DNA from: Microdochium bolleyi
Lineage: Eukaryota > Ascomycota > Sordariomycetes > Xylariales > Microdochiaceae
Reading direction: 5' to 3'
NCBI GenBank assembly: GCA_001566295.1
Contig: KQ964267.1
Span: 194,096-258,095 of the forward strand
DNA length: 64,000 bases
Positions 22,855 through 31,917 of this stretch are shown here, in pieces. The notes under the pieces were generated by a model, which was not told where the DNA came from, searched no databases, and saw nothing but the letters and a program-made list of their open reading frames with translations. The position numbers and the translations under genes were made by a program. Within the stretch, counting starts at the first letter, position 1, and each line of letters begins with the position of its first letter.

Positions 22855-24531
22855 ATGGCATCCAAGGCTGCCGCGACGTCGACGTCGACGTCGACGCTCC
22901 TGCCTCCGGGTACGGTGCATCTCGTGCTTGTCGACCGGGACGACGAGATTGTGCTCGTCCCCAAGCCGTCCGACCACCCCGACGACCCGCTCAACTGGTC
23001 GCGGTACCGCAAGCTGCTGCACATTGTGTGCGTCTACATGTATACCTTCACGACGGGTGTCGCCGCGACGGCCACCTACTCGTGCCTTGTCGACATCAGC
23101 CGCGAGACGGGCATCACGCTGACGCAGCTCAACCTCGGCACGGGCTTCATCTTCCTGCTCGCGGGATGGGGCAACCTCGTCTGGCAGCCGCTTGCGCTCA
23201 GCATCGGCCGCCGGCCCGTCTTCCTGCTCAGCATGCTCGGCTGCTTCGCCATCACCGAGTGGACCGCCTACATTGACAACTTCCCGCAGTGGGCCGCTGC
23301 CCGCGTCCTCTACGGCTTTATGGTCGCCCCCGTCGAGGTGCTGCCCGAGATCAGCATCCCGGACACATATTTTGCCCACGAGCGCGGCGCGTATGTCGGC
23401 TACTACAGCCTCATCCTCAACGGCAGCAACTTCATCGCGCCCCTGTGCGCGGGCTTCATGAACGACGCCATCGGCTGGCGCTGGGTGCAGCACTGGGCCG
23501 CCATCCTGCTGGCCTTCAACCTCGTCTTCTCCTTCTTCCTGCAGGAGGAGTCCATGTACTTCCGCAGCACGGTCGAGGCTGAGACACAGGAGTCCGACGC
23601 CGCCGTCGAGGTCAGCCAGGTCAAAGCCGCCGCCGCCCTAGGCGCGACCACGACAACAACCTCCAACGACGACAACAGGGACGAGAAGCAGCCCGCGTCC
23701 GCCGAGCGCAGCCCTTCCTCGCACTCCGCCACCACCTCGCCCACTCCCGTCCCAACGCACCCGAAGCCCATGTGGAAGCGCATCACCTTCTACACCAAAT
23801 CCGAGCTCACCGTGTCGCAGGCCATGACCATTTCGTGGCGCCCGATCCTCATGCTCATCCAGTTCCCCAACATCCTCTGGGCCGGCATCCAGTACGGCTT
23901 CACCAACTCATGGTACTCGGTCTACAACGCCACCGCCGCCCTCATCCTGACCGGGGCGCCCTACAACTACACCTCCTCCATGGTCGGCGTCACCTACCTC
24001 GCCCCTTTGCTCGGCGCCATCATCGGCGGCTTCGTCTCGGGCCCGCTCTCCGACAAGCTCGCGCTCCGCCTCGCCCACCGCGCCGGCGGCCTGCGCGAGC
24101 CCGAGCACCGCCTCTGGGGCCTGACCTCGTACGCCATCATCCTGCCCATCGGCCTGTTCATGTGGGGCATCGGCGCGGCGCACGGCGCGCCTCTGGCCGT
24201 GATCCTGATCGGCAGCGTGTTCTGCGGCTTCGGCATCGTCAGCGGCGGGTCCTACGCCATCACCTACGACGTTGACTGCTTCAAGGAGATTGCGGGCGAG
24301 AGCATGGTCTCGCTCATCCTCGTGCGCAACACGATGACCTTCGCCTTCAGCTACGCCATCACCCCCTGGATCAACGCCAGCGGCCTGCAGAACACCTTCA
24401 TCGCCGTCGGCATCATCGCGCTCGGCACCGGCTTCTCGTTCCTCCTCATGATCTGGAAGGGCAAGAGCTTCAGGATCAAGTGCGCGGACCGGTACTGGCT
24501 GTACGCCGCGGACCAGATGGTCAAGCACTGA
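22855..24531 (+). CDS. MFS transporter, drug:H+ antiporter-like (DHA1 type)
   Basis: A single exon of 558 aa with ATG in accATGG context. The N-terminus has the DPLNWS-R-K motif that precedes the first helix in fungal DHA1 transporters. Twelve hydrophobic segments can be followed, six on each side of a Ser/Thr/Ala-rich cytoplasmic loop (about 245-300). The IGRRPVF sequence after helix 2 is the MFS motif A, and RVLYGFMVAPVEVLPE corresponds to helices 4-5. The family exports toxins, drugs or metabolites, or in the Hol1-like branch moves cations and polyamines; the sequence alone does not decide. Codons 7-14 lie in a (GACGTC)n microsatellite. The gene is divergent from the Zn2Cys6 regulator, which may control it. 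Confidence 0.9.
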   Translation: MASKAAATSTSTSTLLPPGTVHLVLVDRDDEIVLVPKPSDHPDDPLNWSRYRKLLHIVCVYMYTFTTGVAATATYSCLVDISRETGITLTQLNLGTGFIFLLAGWGNLVWQPLALSIGRRPVFLLSMLGCFAITEWTAYIDNFPQWAAARVLYGFMVAPVEVLPEISIPDTYFAHERGAYVGYYSLILNGSNFIAPLCAGFMNDAIGWRWVQHWAAILLAFNLVFSFFLQEESMYFRSTVEAETQESDAAVEVSQVKAAAALGATTTTTSNDDNRDEKQPASAERSPSSHSATTSPTPVPTHPKPMWKRITFYTKSELTVSQAMTISWRPILMLIQFPNILWAGIQYGFTNSWYSVYNATAALILTGAPYNYTSSMVGVTYLAPLLGAIIGGFVSGPLSDKLALRLAHRAGGLREPEHRLWGLTSYAIILPIGLFMWGIGAAHGAPLAVILIGSVFCGFGIVSGGSYAITYDVDCFKEIAGESMVSLILVRNTMTFAFSYAITPWINASGLQNTFIAVGIIALGTGFSFLLMIWKGKSFRIKCADRYWLYAADQMVKH

Positions 24532-26227
24532 TTGAGCGTGGCTGTTTTTATTTCCGGCCAAGATTTGATGCTTTTGTTTGAGCGTTTCTTGCTTGCAGAG
24601 ATGAGCCCTCGTGACGACCCGGTATCAGGGCAAAGATTGGACAAGGAAGGCTTTGGGTAAGGAGGATTTCTCAGGAGGAAACATATAACTTGGGTTCTAC
24701 TTTCTAATTCATCCTTTTCTCTCCTCCCTTACGCTCTTGCTTGAGATGAACAGATGTCCAAGTGTGCCGAAACGTGAACACGTAGTGGCAATCATCAGTG
24801 TTCGGCCAGGATCCCCTGTAACCATGAGGCTCTCTTTCACCATCCAGTTCACACACATCCACTTCCGGACCGACCGGCTGACAGAAAGGTTTCGGGGCTT
24901 CCTCCGGAGACAAGGCCGTAGCGTTCATCGTCAGACATGGATGGCAGCCTGGGCGCGCGGGCCCCTCCGCAGCAAATCTTAAGTTGAAGACGATATCCCT
25001 TTTGCGCAAGGTTCCGTCTGGAATGCACGATGCAAGCCCTGCCGCTGTCTCCTCCTCCTGTCACGGAGGACGGGCCGCTCTGCTCTAGCGCGGAGGGCGC
25101 CGCTGGCGCGTGGTGGAGATGGTCCCCAGCCCAGATCGGGGGAAACGAGGAAACGAGAGTTTTTGGCGGCCCATGTTGATTAACTATTATCAGGGTTCAC
25201 CCGCCCCGGTTCCGTTTCGTCTCAATCGTGTGGTAGGCATTGCTTAGCTTGATTCATGTCTCGCGCGTTGTCCGTGCCTCAGGTAGAACAAACAACCTCA
25301 AGGTTTATGAGATTGGTGTAGGTTGACCGCTAAACTGATATGACCCGTGCCCCATAATCAACCCGTGCGAAGGAGCTTTGGAGCCTTACAGCCCCCCCCT
25401 CTTCGCATTCGCTGTGAAACCGGGGTGGAGAGAGAGAAAAAATAGCCGCTAACATTATGCATGGGGGGAGAGGTCCATCAATGCTTGTTCTGCGCGCGGC
25501 CCGTGGGTTTTTTTCAATGCGACCCGGTCTTCGTTTCTTCCTCGTCTTGCAGGGCGTTCTTAGGCGATGGTGAGAGGAGGCAGGCATGGGAAGTCGACCG
25601 CACAGCGAACGTAGATACCTGCCGTGGACATTGCTAGATAACGGCAGGCTGCACCACTTTCTTGGCTGCACGAGGAAGCCGTCTTGCAGTGTGTCAGTCA
25701 TTGTGTGGCTTGCGGCTAATGTGCACTGGACGGCTTGTTCCGTGGGCGCTTTGCAGTTACGGATTCGCATCTCAAGGATGAGCTCAGCTGAGTGGCATCT
25801 AGCCTTGCTTGGCTTTTGTGCTTTTTGAGGGCAGTCCCCTCAATAGTAGACCGTGTCGTCGAGAACATTTCTTGCACCCAACGAGGGGGGGAATACCAGG
25901 GAAGGCGTTGGCGACTATATCACTCCTGTACGACATGCATGATGCACACACGTACAGAGTGCCAAACCTGGGCAGATCAGTGATAGGAGAAGAAGGTCCT
26001 CCGCAAAGAGGGGCAGTAGAAGTACTGGTTGATGCCCGACATCGTTCTGACCAGGACTAGATTCCGAACAGGGGACTTGAGCAAAACTCTAAATCTGCCG
26101 GGGGATGAGGGAATCCTTGCCTACGGAGTAGACCCTGCCCCATGAAAAGGTCCGGAGGCACAGTGTTGGGACGGTATCTACACAGCCCCCTCTACATGAG
26201 TATTGCCTACACGTAGGTAACAGAGTT
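24532..26227. other. Gene-free stretch
   Basis: 1.7 kb with no supported frame on either strand. The last few hundred bases should hold the promoter and 5' UTR of the GH5 gene, and may hide an upstream exon of it. Confidence 0.4.
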
Positions 26228-29227
26228 ATGGTGCTATCGTGTCTCTATGCCCCTGCCGCAGGTATGCATCTACCGCCTCCCGGGCCGAGCCCTGCCCTCG
26301 CCACCTCCCGAGCGGAGCCCCTGAACCGGGCCCGTATGCAATCTGGTGGCTGCCAAGCAACCAACCAACGGTCTGACGCGGCTCGGGGGGAGCAGCATCC
26401 GGCCACCTATGCCCAACTCACCCTCGACTGGCAGAGCCGCATCAGTTCGATATACACCGCCCGGAAAGAAGACATACTCGAGACATCACCAGGTCGCAAG
26501 ACCACAGCATCACCCTCGCCATCCCGGGCTCGTAGCGGCCTGCACGAGACCATGCTCGAGGCCCACGCCGCCCACGACCTGTCCGACGCCGCCCTCGGCG
26601 GCACGCCCCTGCGCATCCGGGGCAGCCGGTTCGTCGACGGCTACAACCGCGTCGTCATCCCGCGCGGCCTCAACGTCTCCGGGTGTAGCAAGCTGCCCAC
26701 CACGCCCGACGGCCGCTCCCACCTGACCGAGGGCTTCTACGACCTCCACCGCACCGTCTCCTTCATCGGCCGCCCTTTCCCCCTGGAGGATGCCGACTTC
26801 CACTTCTCCCGCCTGCGCGCGTGGGGCATGACCTTCATCCGCCTGCTCGTGACGTGGGAGTCCCTGGGCCACGCCGGGCCGAACCCGGACACGGACCTGG
26901 ACGTCGAGTACATTGTGTACCTGCGGCAGCTGGTCGAGATGATGCCCCGCTACGGGCTCAAGTGCTTCGTGTGCGCCCACCAGGACGTCTGGAGCCGGTT
27001 CAGCGGCGGCAGCGGCGCCCCGGCGTGGACCTTCGAGGCTGCGGGGTTCGACATCGAGGCGTTCACGGACACGGGGGCCGCGTACATCCACGGCGAGGAC
27101 GAGGAGCGGCGGCGCGCGAGGGCCGCAGTGGCCCCGAAGGGCCAGAAGGACCGGGAGCCAAGCGGGCCGTTCGTCTGGCCCAGCGGGTATCAGAAGCTCG
27201 CGGCGTCGACGATGGCGACGCTCTTCTGGGCCGGGGACGCGCTGGCGCCGAAGCTGCGGTGTAGAAGGTCGAGGCCGAATTCGTCTCGTCGCGTTCCAGG
27301 GGCGGAACACCCGGCGACATTAGAGAACGGTGACAGCGAGGACGTCTCGATCCAGACGTTCCTCCAGGACGCCCTCATCTCGGCCTTTGGCGCGCTCGCC
27401 GACGCCGTCGCGCCCTTGGAGGCGTGCATCGGGTTCGAGGCCATGAATGAGCCGCACCGCGGCCTCGTCCACTTGCACCACGTCGACAGCTGGAACTACG
27501 ACACGGACCTGCACATCGGGCACTACCCGTCCTTTCTGCAGGCGCTCGCCCTCGGCAGTGGTTACGCCCAGGAGGTACCGTTCTACGTCAAGACGTGGCC
27601 GTACCCGACGCGGGTGTCGCACTATTCGAAGGTCGACCCAAAGGGACGGTCGGCCTGGCTGACGGGCGATCTGGCCAAGTCTGGCGAGCCGGATCGGCCG
27701 AAGGGACTGGGCGAGTGCCTGTGGCGCGCCCATGGCGTGTGGGAGTGGGATGAGAAGCTGCAGAAGGCGGTCGTCCTGGACGACAAGTACTTCGAGTACG
27801 ACCACCGCGCTGGCACCGGCAGCAAGAAGGACAAGAGGAAGCTCGAGTGGTACCGCGACTGTTATGCACCCTTTGTTCAACGATTCCACGAGCGCATGGG
27901 CCGGGCTTCGGTCAGCCCTTCATCATCCTCAAGCACGACATCACCAACATCTACGTCGGTAATGACGACCAACATGGCCTTCGTAGCCCCCGTGCCCAAC
28001 GAGTTCATCCCGCCCTGGGTGCCGCTCAAGCACGAGACCTCGGCGCGGCGGCAGACCTACGCCACAAAGACCATCATCGACACCCCGCGCCCGCAAAACA
28101 TGGTCTACGCGCCGCACTTCTACGACCTCAACGTGCTCTTCAACAAGGCCTACAACGGCATCATGTCCGTCGACGTGCAGGCCCTGTCGCGGGGCGCGTT
28201 CCCACTCAAGGCGCTGCACTTCCTGTCCGCGGGCCTGCGGCGCAACTACGCGCGCCAGATTGCCAACATTGTGCGGCACGGCCCCTTGTCCCTGGGCGCC
28301 GGCGTGCCCACGATCATCGGCGAGATCGGGATCCCCTTCGACATCAACGGCAAGGTCTCGTACGGGACGGGCAACTTCGACACGCACCGGGACCTGTACG
28401 ACGCGCTGATCTCCGCGATGGAGTCGTGTCTCGTCGGGTTCACCCTGTGGAACTACAACCCGGGCAACACGGTCGAGCACGGCGACGGGTGGAACAAGGA
28501 GGACTTCAGCATGCTCACGTCGGACCGCGCGCCGGACCACGCCCCAGACTACAGGAACGCCGCGCACGAGGGGGACGAGATGTACGCCGGCGGCAGGGCG
28601 CTGGACGTCGTTATCAGGCCATACGCGGCCAAGATCGCAGGCGAGCCGCTGCGGACGAGCTGGGATGCGCGGACGCTGCGGTTCGAGCTGGAGTGGGAGG
28701 AGGTCAGGCATCCAGCAGCCCCCACGAGCGCTGCGGCGTCGTCTGGAGCCGGGACACCGAGGAAGGGAGGAGGAACAGAGCCAGCGCCGAAGGGGCGGGC
28801 CCTGCTGGACGCGCTGCAGGACCGGGCGCACCAGACCGAGATCTTCATCCCCGCGTACCACTACGCCGGCAAGAAGCTCGTCGTCCGGGTCAACGACGCG
28901 GACTGGTCGTACAACCCAGCCCAGCAGACGCTGTACGTGCGCACGGCGTCGGCTGCTGACGGCGGTGCTGGGGTGAAGAAGATTGCGGCCAAGAGACACA
29001 GCCTGGTCGTCGAGATCCGCGACGTCCAAAAGCACTTGCTGGAGAGGGTTCTCCAGCGGCGCAGGGCGCTGCCGAGGAGCGAGCACGGGCTGGTGTTGGG
29101 CATGGTGCCGCCCGAGGTCGAGGTGTGGGTTGAGAACGTGCTCGCTGGCCGGGACGAGGCACTGCTGGGCGTGCTTGTTGCGGTGCTGGTGCTGGTGCTG
29201 GCGATTTTGATGGCTCGGATGATATAG
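26228..29227 (+). CDS. GH5 steryl-glucoside / glucosylceramide-type beta-glucosidase, tail-anchored
   Basis: An uninterrupted frame of 999 codons. The catalytic barrel matches the GH5 subfamily 12 group (yeast Egh1/EgCrP2-like ergosteryl-beta-glucosidases): PRGLNVSGCSK, FIRLLVTWE, the long LHHVDSWNYDTDLHIG insertion, FEAMNEPH with acid/base Glu408, PHFYDLN, and IIGEIGIPFD with nucleophile Glu699, then FTLWNYNPGN and an immunoglobulin-like C-terminal region. The last about 20 residues (VLVAVLVLVLAILMARMI) form a hydrophobic tail, suggesting a membrane anchor with the enzyme on the cytosolic side. These enzymes remove glucose from ergosteryl glucoside and related lipids. Residues before about 120 have no family similarity; ATGs at 26264, 26336 and 26551 are also possible, and an N-terminal intron cannot be excluded. 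A Ser/Thr-rich insert occurs near 560-580. Confidence 0.85.
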   Translation: MVLSCLYAPAAGMHLPPPGPSPALATSRAEPLNRARMQSGGCQATNQRSDAARGEQHPATYAQLTLDWQSRISSIYTARKEDILETSPGRKTTASPSPSRARSGLHETMLEAHAAHDLSDAALGGTPLRIRGSRFVDGYNRVVIPRGLNVSGCSKLPTTPDGRSHLTEGFYDLHRTVSFIGRPFPLEDADFHFSRLRAWGMTFIRLLVTWESLGHAGPNPDTDLDVEYIVYLRQLVEMMPRYGLKCFVCAHQDVWSRFSGGSGAPAWTFEAAGFDIEAFTDTGAAYIHGEDEERRRARAAVAPKGQKDREPSGPFVWPSGYQKLAASTMATLFWAGDALAPKLRCRRSRPNSSRRVPGAEHPATLENGDSEDVSIQTFLQDALISAFGALADAVAPLEACIGFEAMNEPHRGLVHLHHVDSWNYDTDLHIGHYPSFLQALALGSGYAQEVPFYVKTWPYPTRVSHYSKVDPKGRSAWLTGDLAKSGEPDRPKGLGECLWRAHGVWEWDEKLQKAVVLDDKYFEYDHRAGTGSKKDKRKLEWYRDCYAPFVQRFHERMGRASVSPSSSSSTTSPTSTSVMTTNMAFVAPVPNEFIPPWVPLKHETSARRQTYATKTIIDTPRPQNMVYAPHFYDLNVLFNKAYNGIMSVDVQALSRGAFPLKALHFLSAGLRRNYARQIANIVRHGPLSLGAGVPTIIGEIGIPFDINGKVSYGTGNFDTHRDLYDALISAMESCLVGFTLWNYNPGNTVEHGDGWNKEDFSMLTSDRAPDHAPDYRNAAHEGDEMYAGGRALDVVIRPYAAKIAGEPLRTSWDARTLRFELEWEEVRHPAAPTSAAASSGAGTPRKGGGTEPAPKGRALLDALQDRAHQTEIFIPAYHYAGKKLVVRVNDADWSYNPAQQTLYVRTASAADGGAGVKKIAAKRHSLVVEIRDVQKHLLERVLQRRRALPRSEHGLVLGMVPPEVEVWVENVLAGRDEALLGVLVAVLVLVLAILMARMI

Positions 29228-29767
29228 GGCTGGGTACAGATGCCCCTAGATTTGCTGCATAGGCCCGAGGGGGCTGGCGACCTCCTTCTAGACACATATA
29301 TACACATAGAATAGAAAGAAGTTACGTCCGCTGTACTAGCGTTACGATTCGATATATCGACAGTGCATCTGAAGACATTTGGTCTCGGAGAAACAGACTG
29401 GACCGTACAAACTCAGTACTTCTAGATGAGATTGACCGGTAACTCGATTCCCTTCTCCATACTAGATCCACGGTGGCACCGCAATTCTTCGGTTCCGGCT
29501 CCTCCATGTTCGAAGGAACGAACAAAGGCATCCCGCCATGGCTAAGTATTGAAAGCGACTGTGTATTTATAACACGGCTCTGGGGACATACAAATATATA
29601 TATATCCAAGTGTGAATAGCGACTGTGTGCTGAAGGACCTCCGTTGATTGCAGAAAATCACACATATCGCCTCCACGAGTGCACAAATACAACCAGCAAA
29701 TTCCTGAATTTCCGATAGGTGCAAGTGAGTATCCATGGCAAGGACTCCGATTCTCCATCATCGTTGC
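29228..29767. other. Convergent intergenic region
   Basis: 540 bp between converging 3' ends, with AT-rich runs such as atatatatat near 29595 that suit 3' UTR/polyadenylation signals. No gene seen. Confidence 0.5.
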
Positions 29768-30813
29768 TCAGGAGTCAGCAAGCTGCCCCTCACTGTAGCA
29801 AGGAATCGCACAATCGCCGGCCCATTTCATGCCGCCGCTCGAGAACTGGTTCCTGACGCCGGACTTGCAGAGACCCCCGCAGCGCTCGCCGTTGGAGTAG
29901 TAGCACTCCGCACTCGAGCCCTGGGATTCTGTGATATATGGACGTCAACCATCGGGTCAGCGAAGCTTCGCTTGACGCTTGGGGGCGCGCACTTTTGTGG
30001 CTGATCGGGGGCGGTAGAGAGGGCAAGAAAAGGGACACTTACGCCATGTGTTGAGGACGAGGGTGTACCCGTCCCGGTAGAACACGAGCTGCGGGTTGCA
30101 CAGGCCCTCGAAGCCGCACTTCTTGGTGCCACTGATGCCGCTCCACGCATGCTCGCCCGTGGCCGTGAACTGCACGCTGAAGTCGCCGACGCCCTCGTCG
30201 TGGTAGTAGTGCACCGGAGGGGCAGTGTTGGCCGGGTTGATCCAGCCAGCGCTAGTCACGCAGAAGATAGTCAGTGCCTCGTGCTATAATCCATCTAAAG
30301 AGCAGAGAAGGGAAAAGAAAGCCAGTCAAACGTGAACACTTACTCAAACTTGTGCGTCCCGGAAGGGTGATCGTAGTCGTACCCCTTGTCGTACGACCAC
30401 ACGCCCTCGTTGCCGCCCCCCTGGGTCCGGAACGACGCCCGGCACCGGCCCGTGTCGAACCAGATCTCGTCGCTCTCGAACTTGAACGCCTTGCGGAGGT
30501 TGTTGGCGATGCGCTTCCCGATCTCGCCGCCGAGCTTGGTGAGGAACATGCCGCCGAAGCCCGCGAGCGCGAGCGGGTTGCGCGCCTCGATGTCGCTGCT
30601 GCTAATGTCCCCGCTGCGACGGTCGACCGCGGTGAACCGGCCTGCCTGGAGCTCCCCGAGGGTCTCGTTGTGCATGGCCTCGAGCTCCGCGAGGCGCGCG
30701 ACGTCCCGGATGAGCATGGCGCCGCCGCCGGGGTGCGGAATAGTGCTGGGGAGCGCCTGCACCAGAGGCGAGCAGAGGAGGGCGACGGTCGTGGCGGCTG
30801 CGGTGAACTTCAT
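29768..30813 (-). CDS. Secreted cysteine-rich protein of unknown family
   Basis: Three minus-strand exons, 30813-30344, 30251-30043 and 29928-29768, give 279 aa; introns of 92 and 114 bp have GTAAGT donors and TAG/CAG acceptors. A signal peptide (MKFTAAATTVALLCSPLVQA) is followed by a charged region with dibasic Arg pairs (DRRSG), then LALAGFGGMFLTKLGGEIGKRIANNLRKAF, an amphipathic segment. The second half is rich in Trp, Tyr, Gly and Cys (GVWSYDKGYDYDHPSG, KKCGFEGLCNPQLVF). The third exon adds six cysteines in about 50 residues (ECYYSNGERCGGLCKSG, GDCAIPCYS). The look is that of a disulfide-bonded secreted protein of the effector/antimicrobial-like kind, but I do not recognise the family. 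The exon structure is supported because all three frames close exactly. Confidence 0.75.
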
Positions 30814-31917
30814 GTTGATGATGGTGATATGGTGTAGATTGTAGTAAGATGGAAAGAAAAGTAAGCAAGGAAATACGGTGGGATTTCGCTGTTGGTATTT
30901 GTTGCTCTATGGAAGACGGTGATGCTGATGCTGTGTTGACAATTCGGTTTGAAGAGGGCCTGAGGCTCGTCTTATATGCTTCCGATTCTCTCATAACTGA
31001 ACTACAACCTTTATTGCGATGTTCGTGAGCTTGCTGCCGGCCACTACGCCTTCCTGCCAAGAGCGTTTATGGTACAGCCCTGGGTCGTGGCCGACTACCA
31101 ACGAGTATAATTGGATCTCTTCAGCATATCGCTGTAGCCAAGACCAGCGACGTTGGTGATCTCCTGCCGACCTGCTAGACAAAAGATGCAGCATCGTCAT
31201 TCTCCACAGCGAGTAGTGCCCGAAATAACTGACAGCGGCCTATCAGACGCGGGAATGACTTGACTTGACGTTGCAGGAACATTGGAAAGAAGGGTCCAAG
31301 TTGCCTCAATTACGAAACTGGCACAAGCTCAGCCTCGTGCGTCACAATATACTGGGGGGATTGTGACGATAGAATCTGCCAACGTGAGGTTTTATTGGTA
31401 GATGCGCAGTAACGGTACCACCACCACCATTCCCAGGAAACACTGCAGCGTTCTTGGCTGTCAGCTGGGTCCCATGTTGTCTTTATTAATAGAACCGTAG
31501 ATCCATGTACGGAAGCAAATCTATTTGTGGGGCCGCATTACGTCTGCGGCTCACAAGAGAACGGCAAGCACGCGAATGGTCTTTGAAGCGCGTGCTATGC
31601 TCGGCAGTGTTCTGTGGGCTCGACTCGGGCTTAGATATGAGAGATTATGTCAATTAAGTTATTGCCATATTAAGGAACCGCTGTCGCACCGTCTCGCGTG
31701 TTCAAGTCTCTCTAGATGGGATTACCTTAGCTCTCCTCTGATGTAATCTTATCATCAAGTTAGGAAAGCACTGAACTGAACGATATGGAGAAATGTAGTG
31801 ACTGTTTGAGGAGCCACGAAAGACTTGCGGGGAACAAGGCCATTTGAGTATATCAGGGACGCAGGGGTACGCAGCTGCTTTGGCCACAGTCCTCTTACAT
31901 TGGACCTCGACATATGC
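30814..31917. other. Intergenic region upstream of the secreted protein
   Basis: 1.1 kb. It holds the candidate TATA at 30971 for the minus-strand secreted gene and the 3' flank of the ankyrin gene. Nothing else supported. Confidence 0.45.
30971..30977 (-). promoter_or_regulatory. Candidate TATA element
   Basis: On the minus strand the sequence reads atataag, about 158 bp upstream of the ATG at 30813 of the secreted cysteine-rich gene. Position only; no other evidence. Confidence 0.35.

Noticed and set aside
27941..29086. 381-codon minus-strand frame within the GH5 gene
   Set aside because: Mirror of a GC-rich coding region; the plus-strand frame has the complete catalytic motifs.
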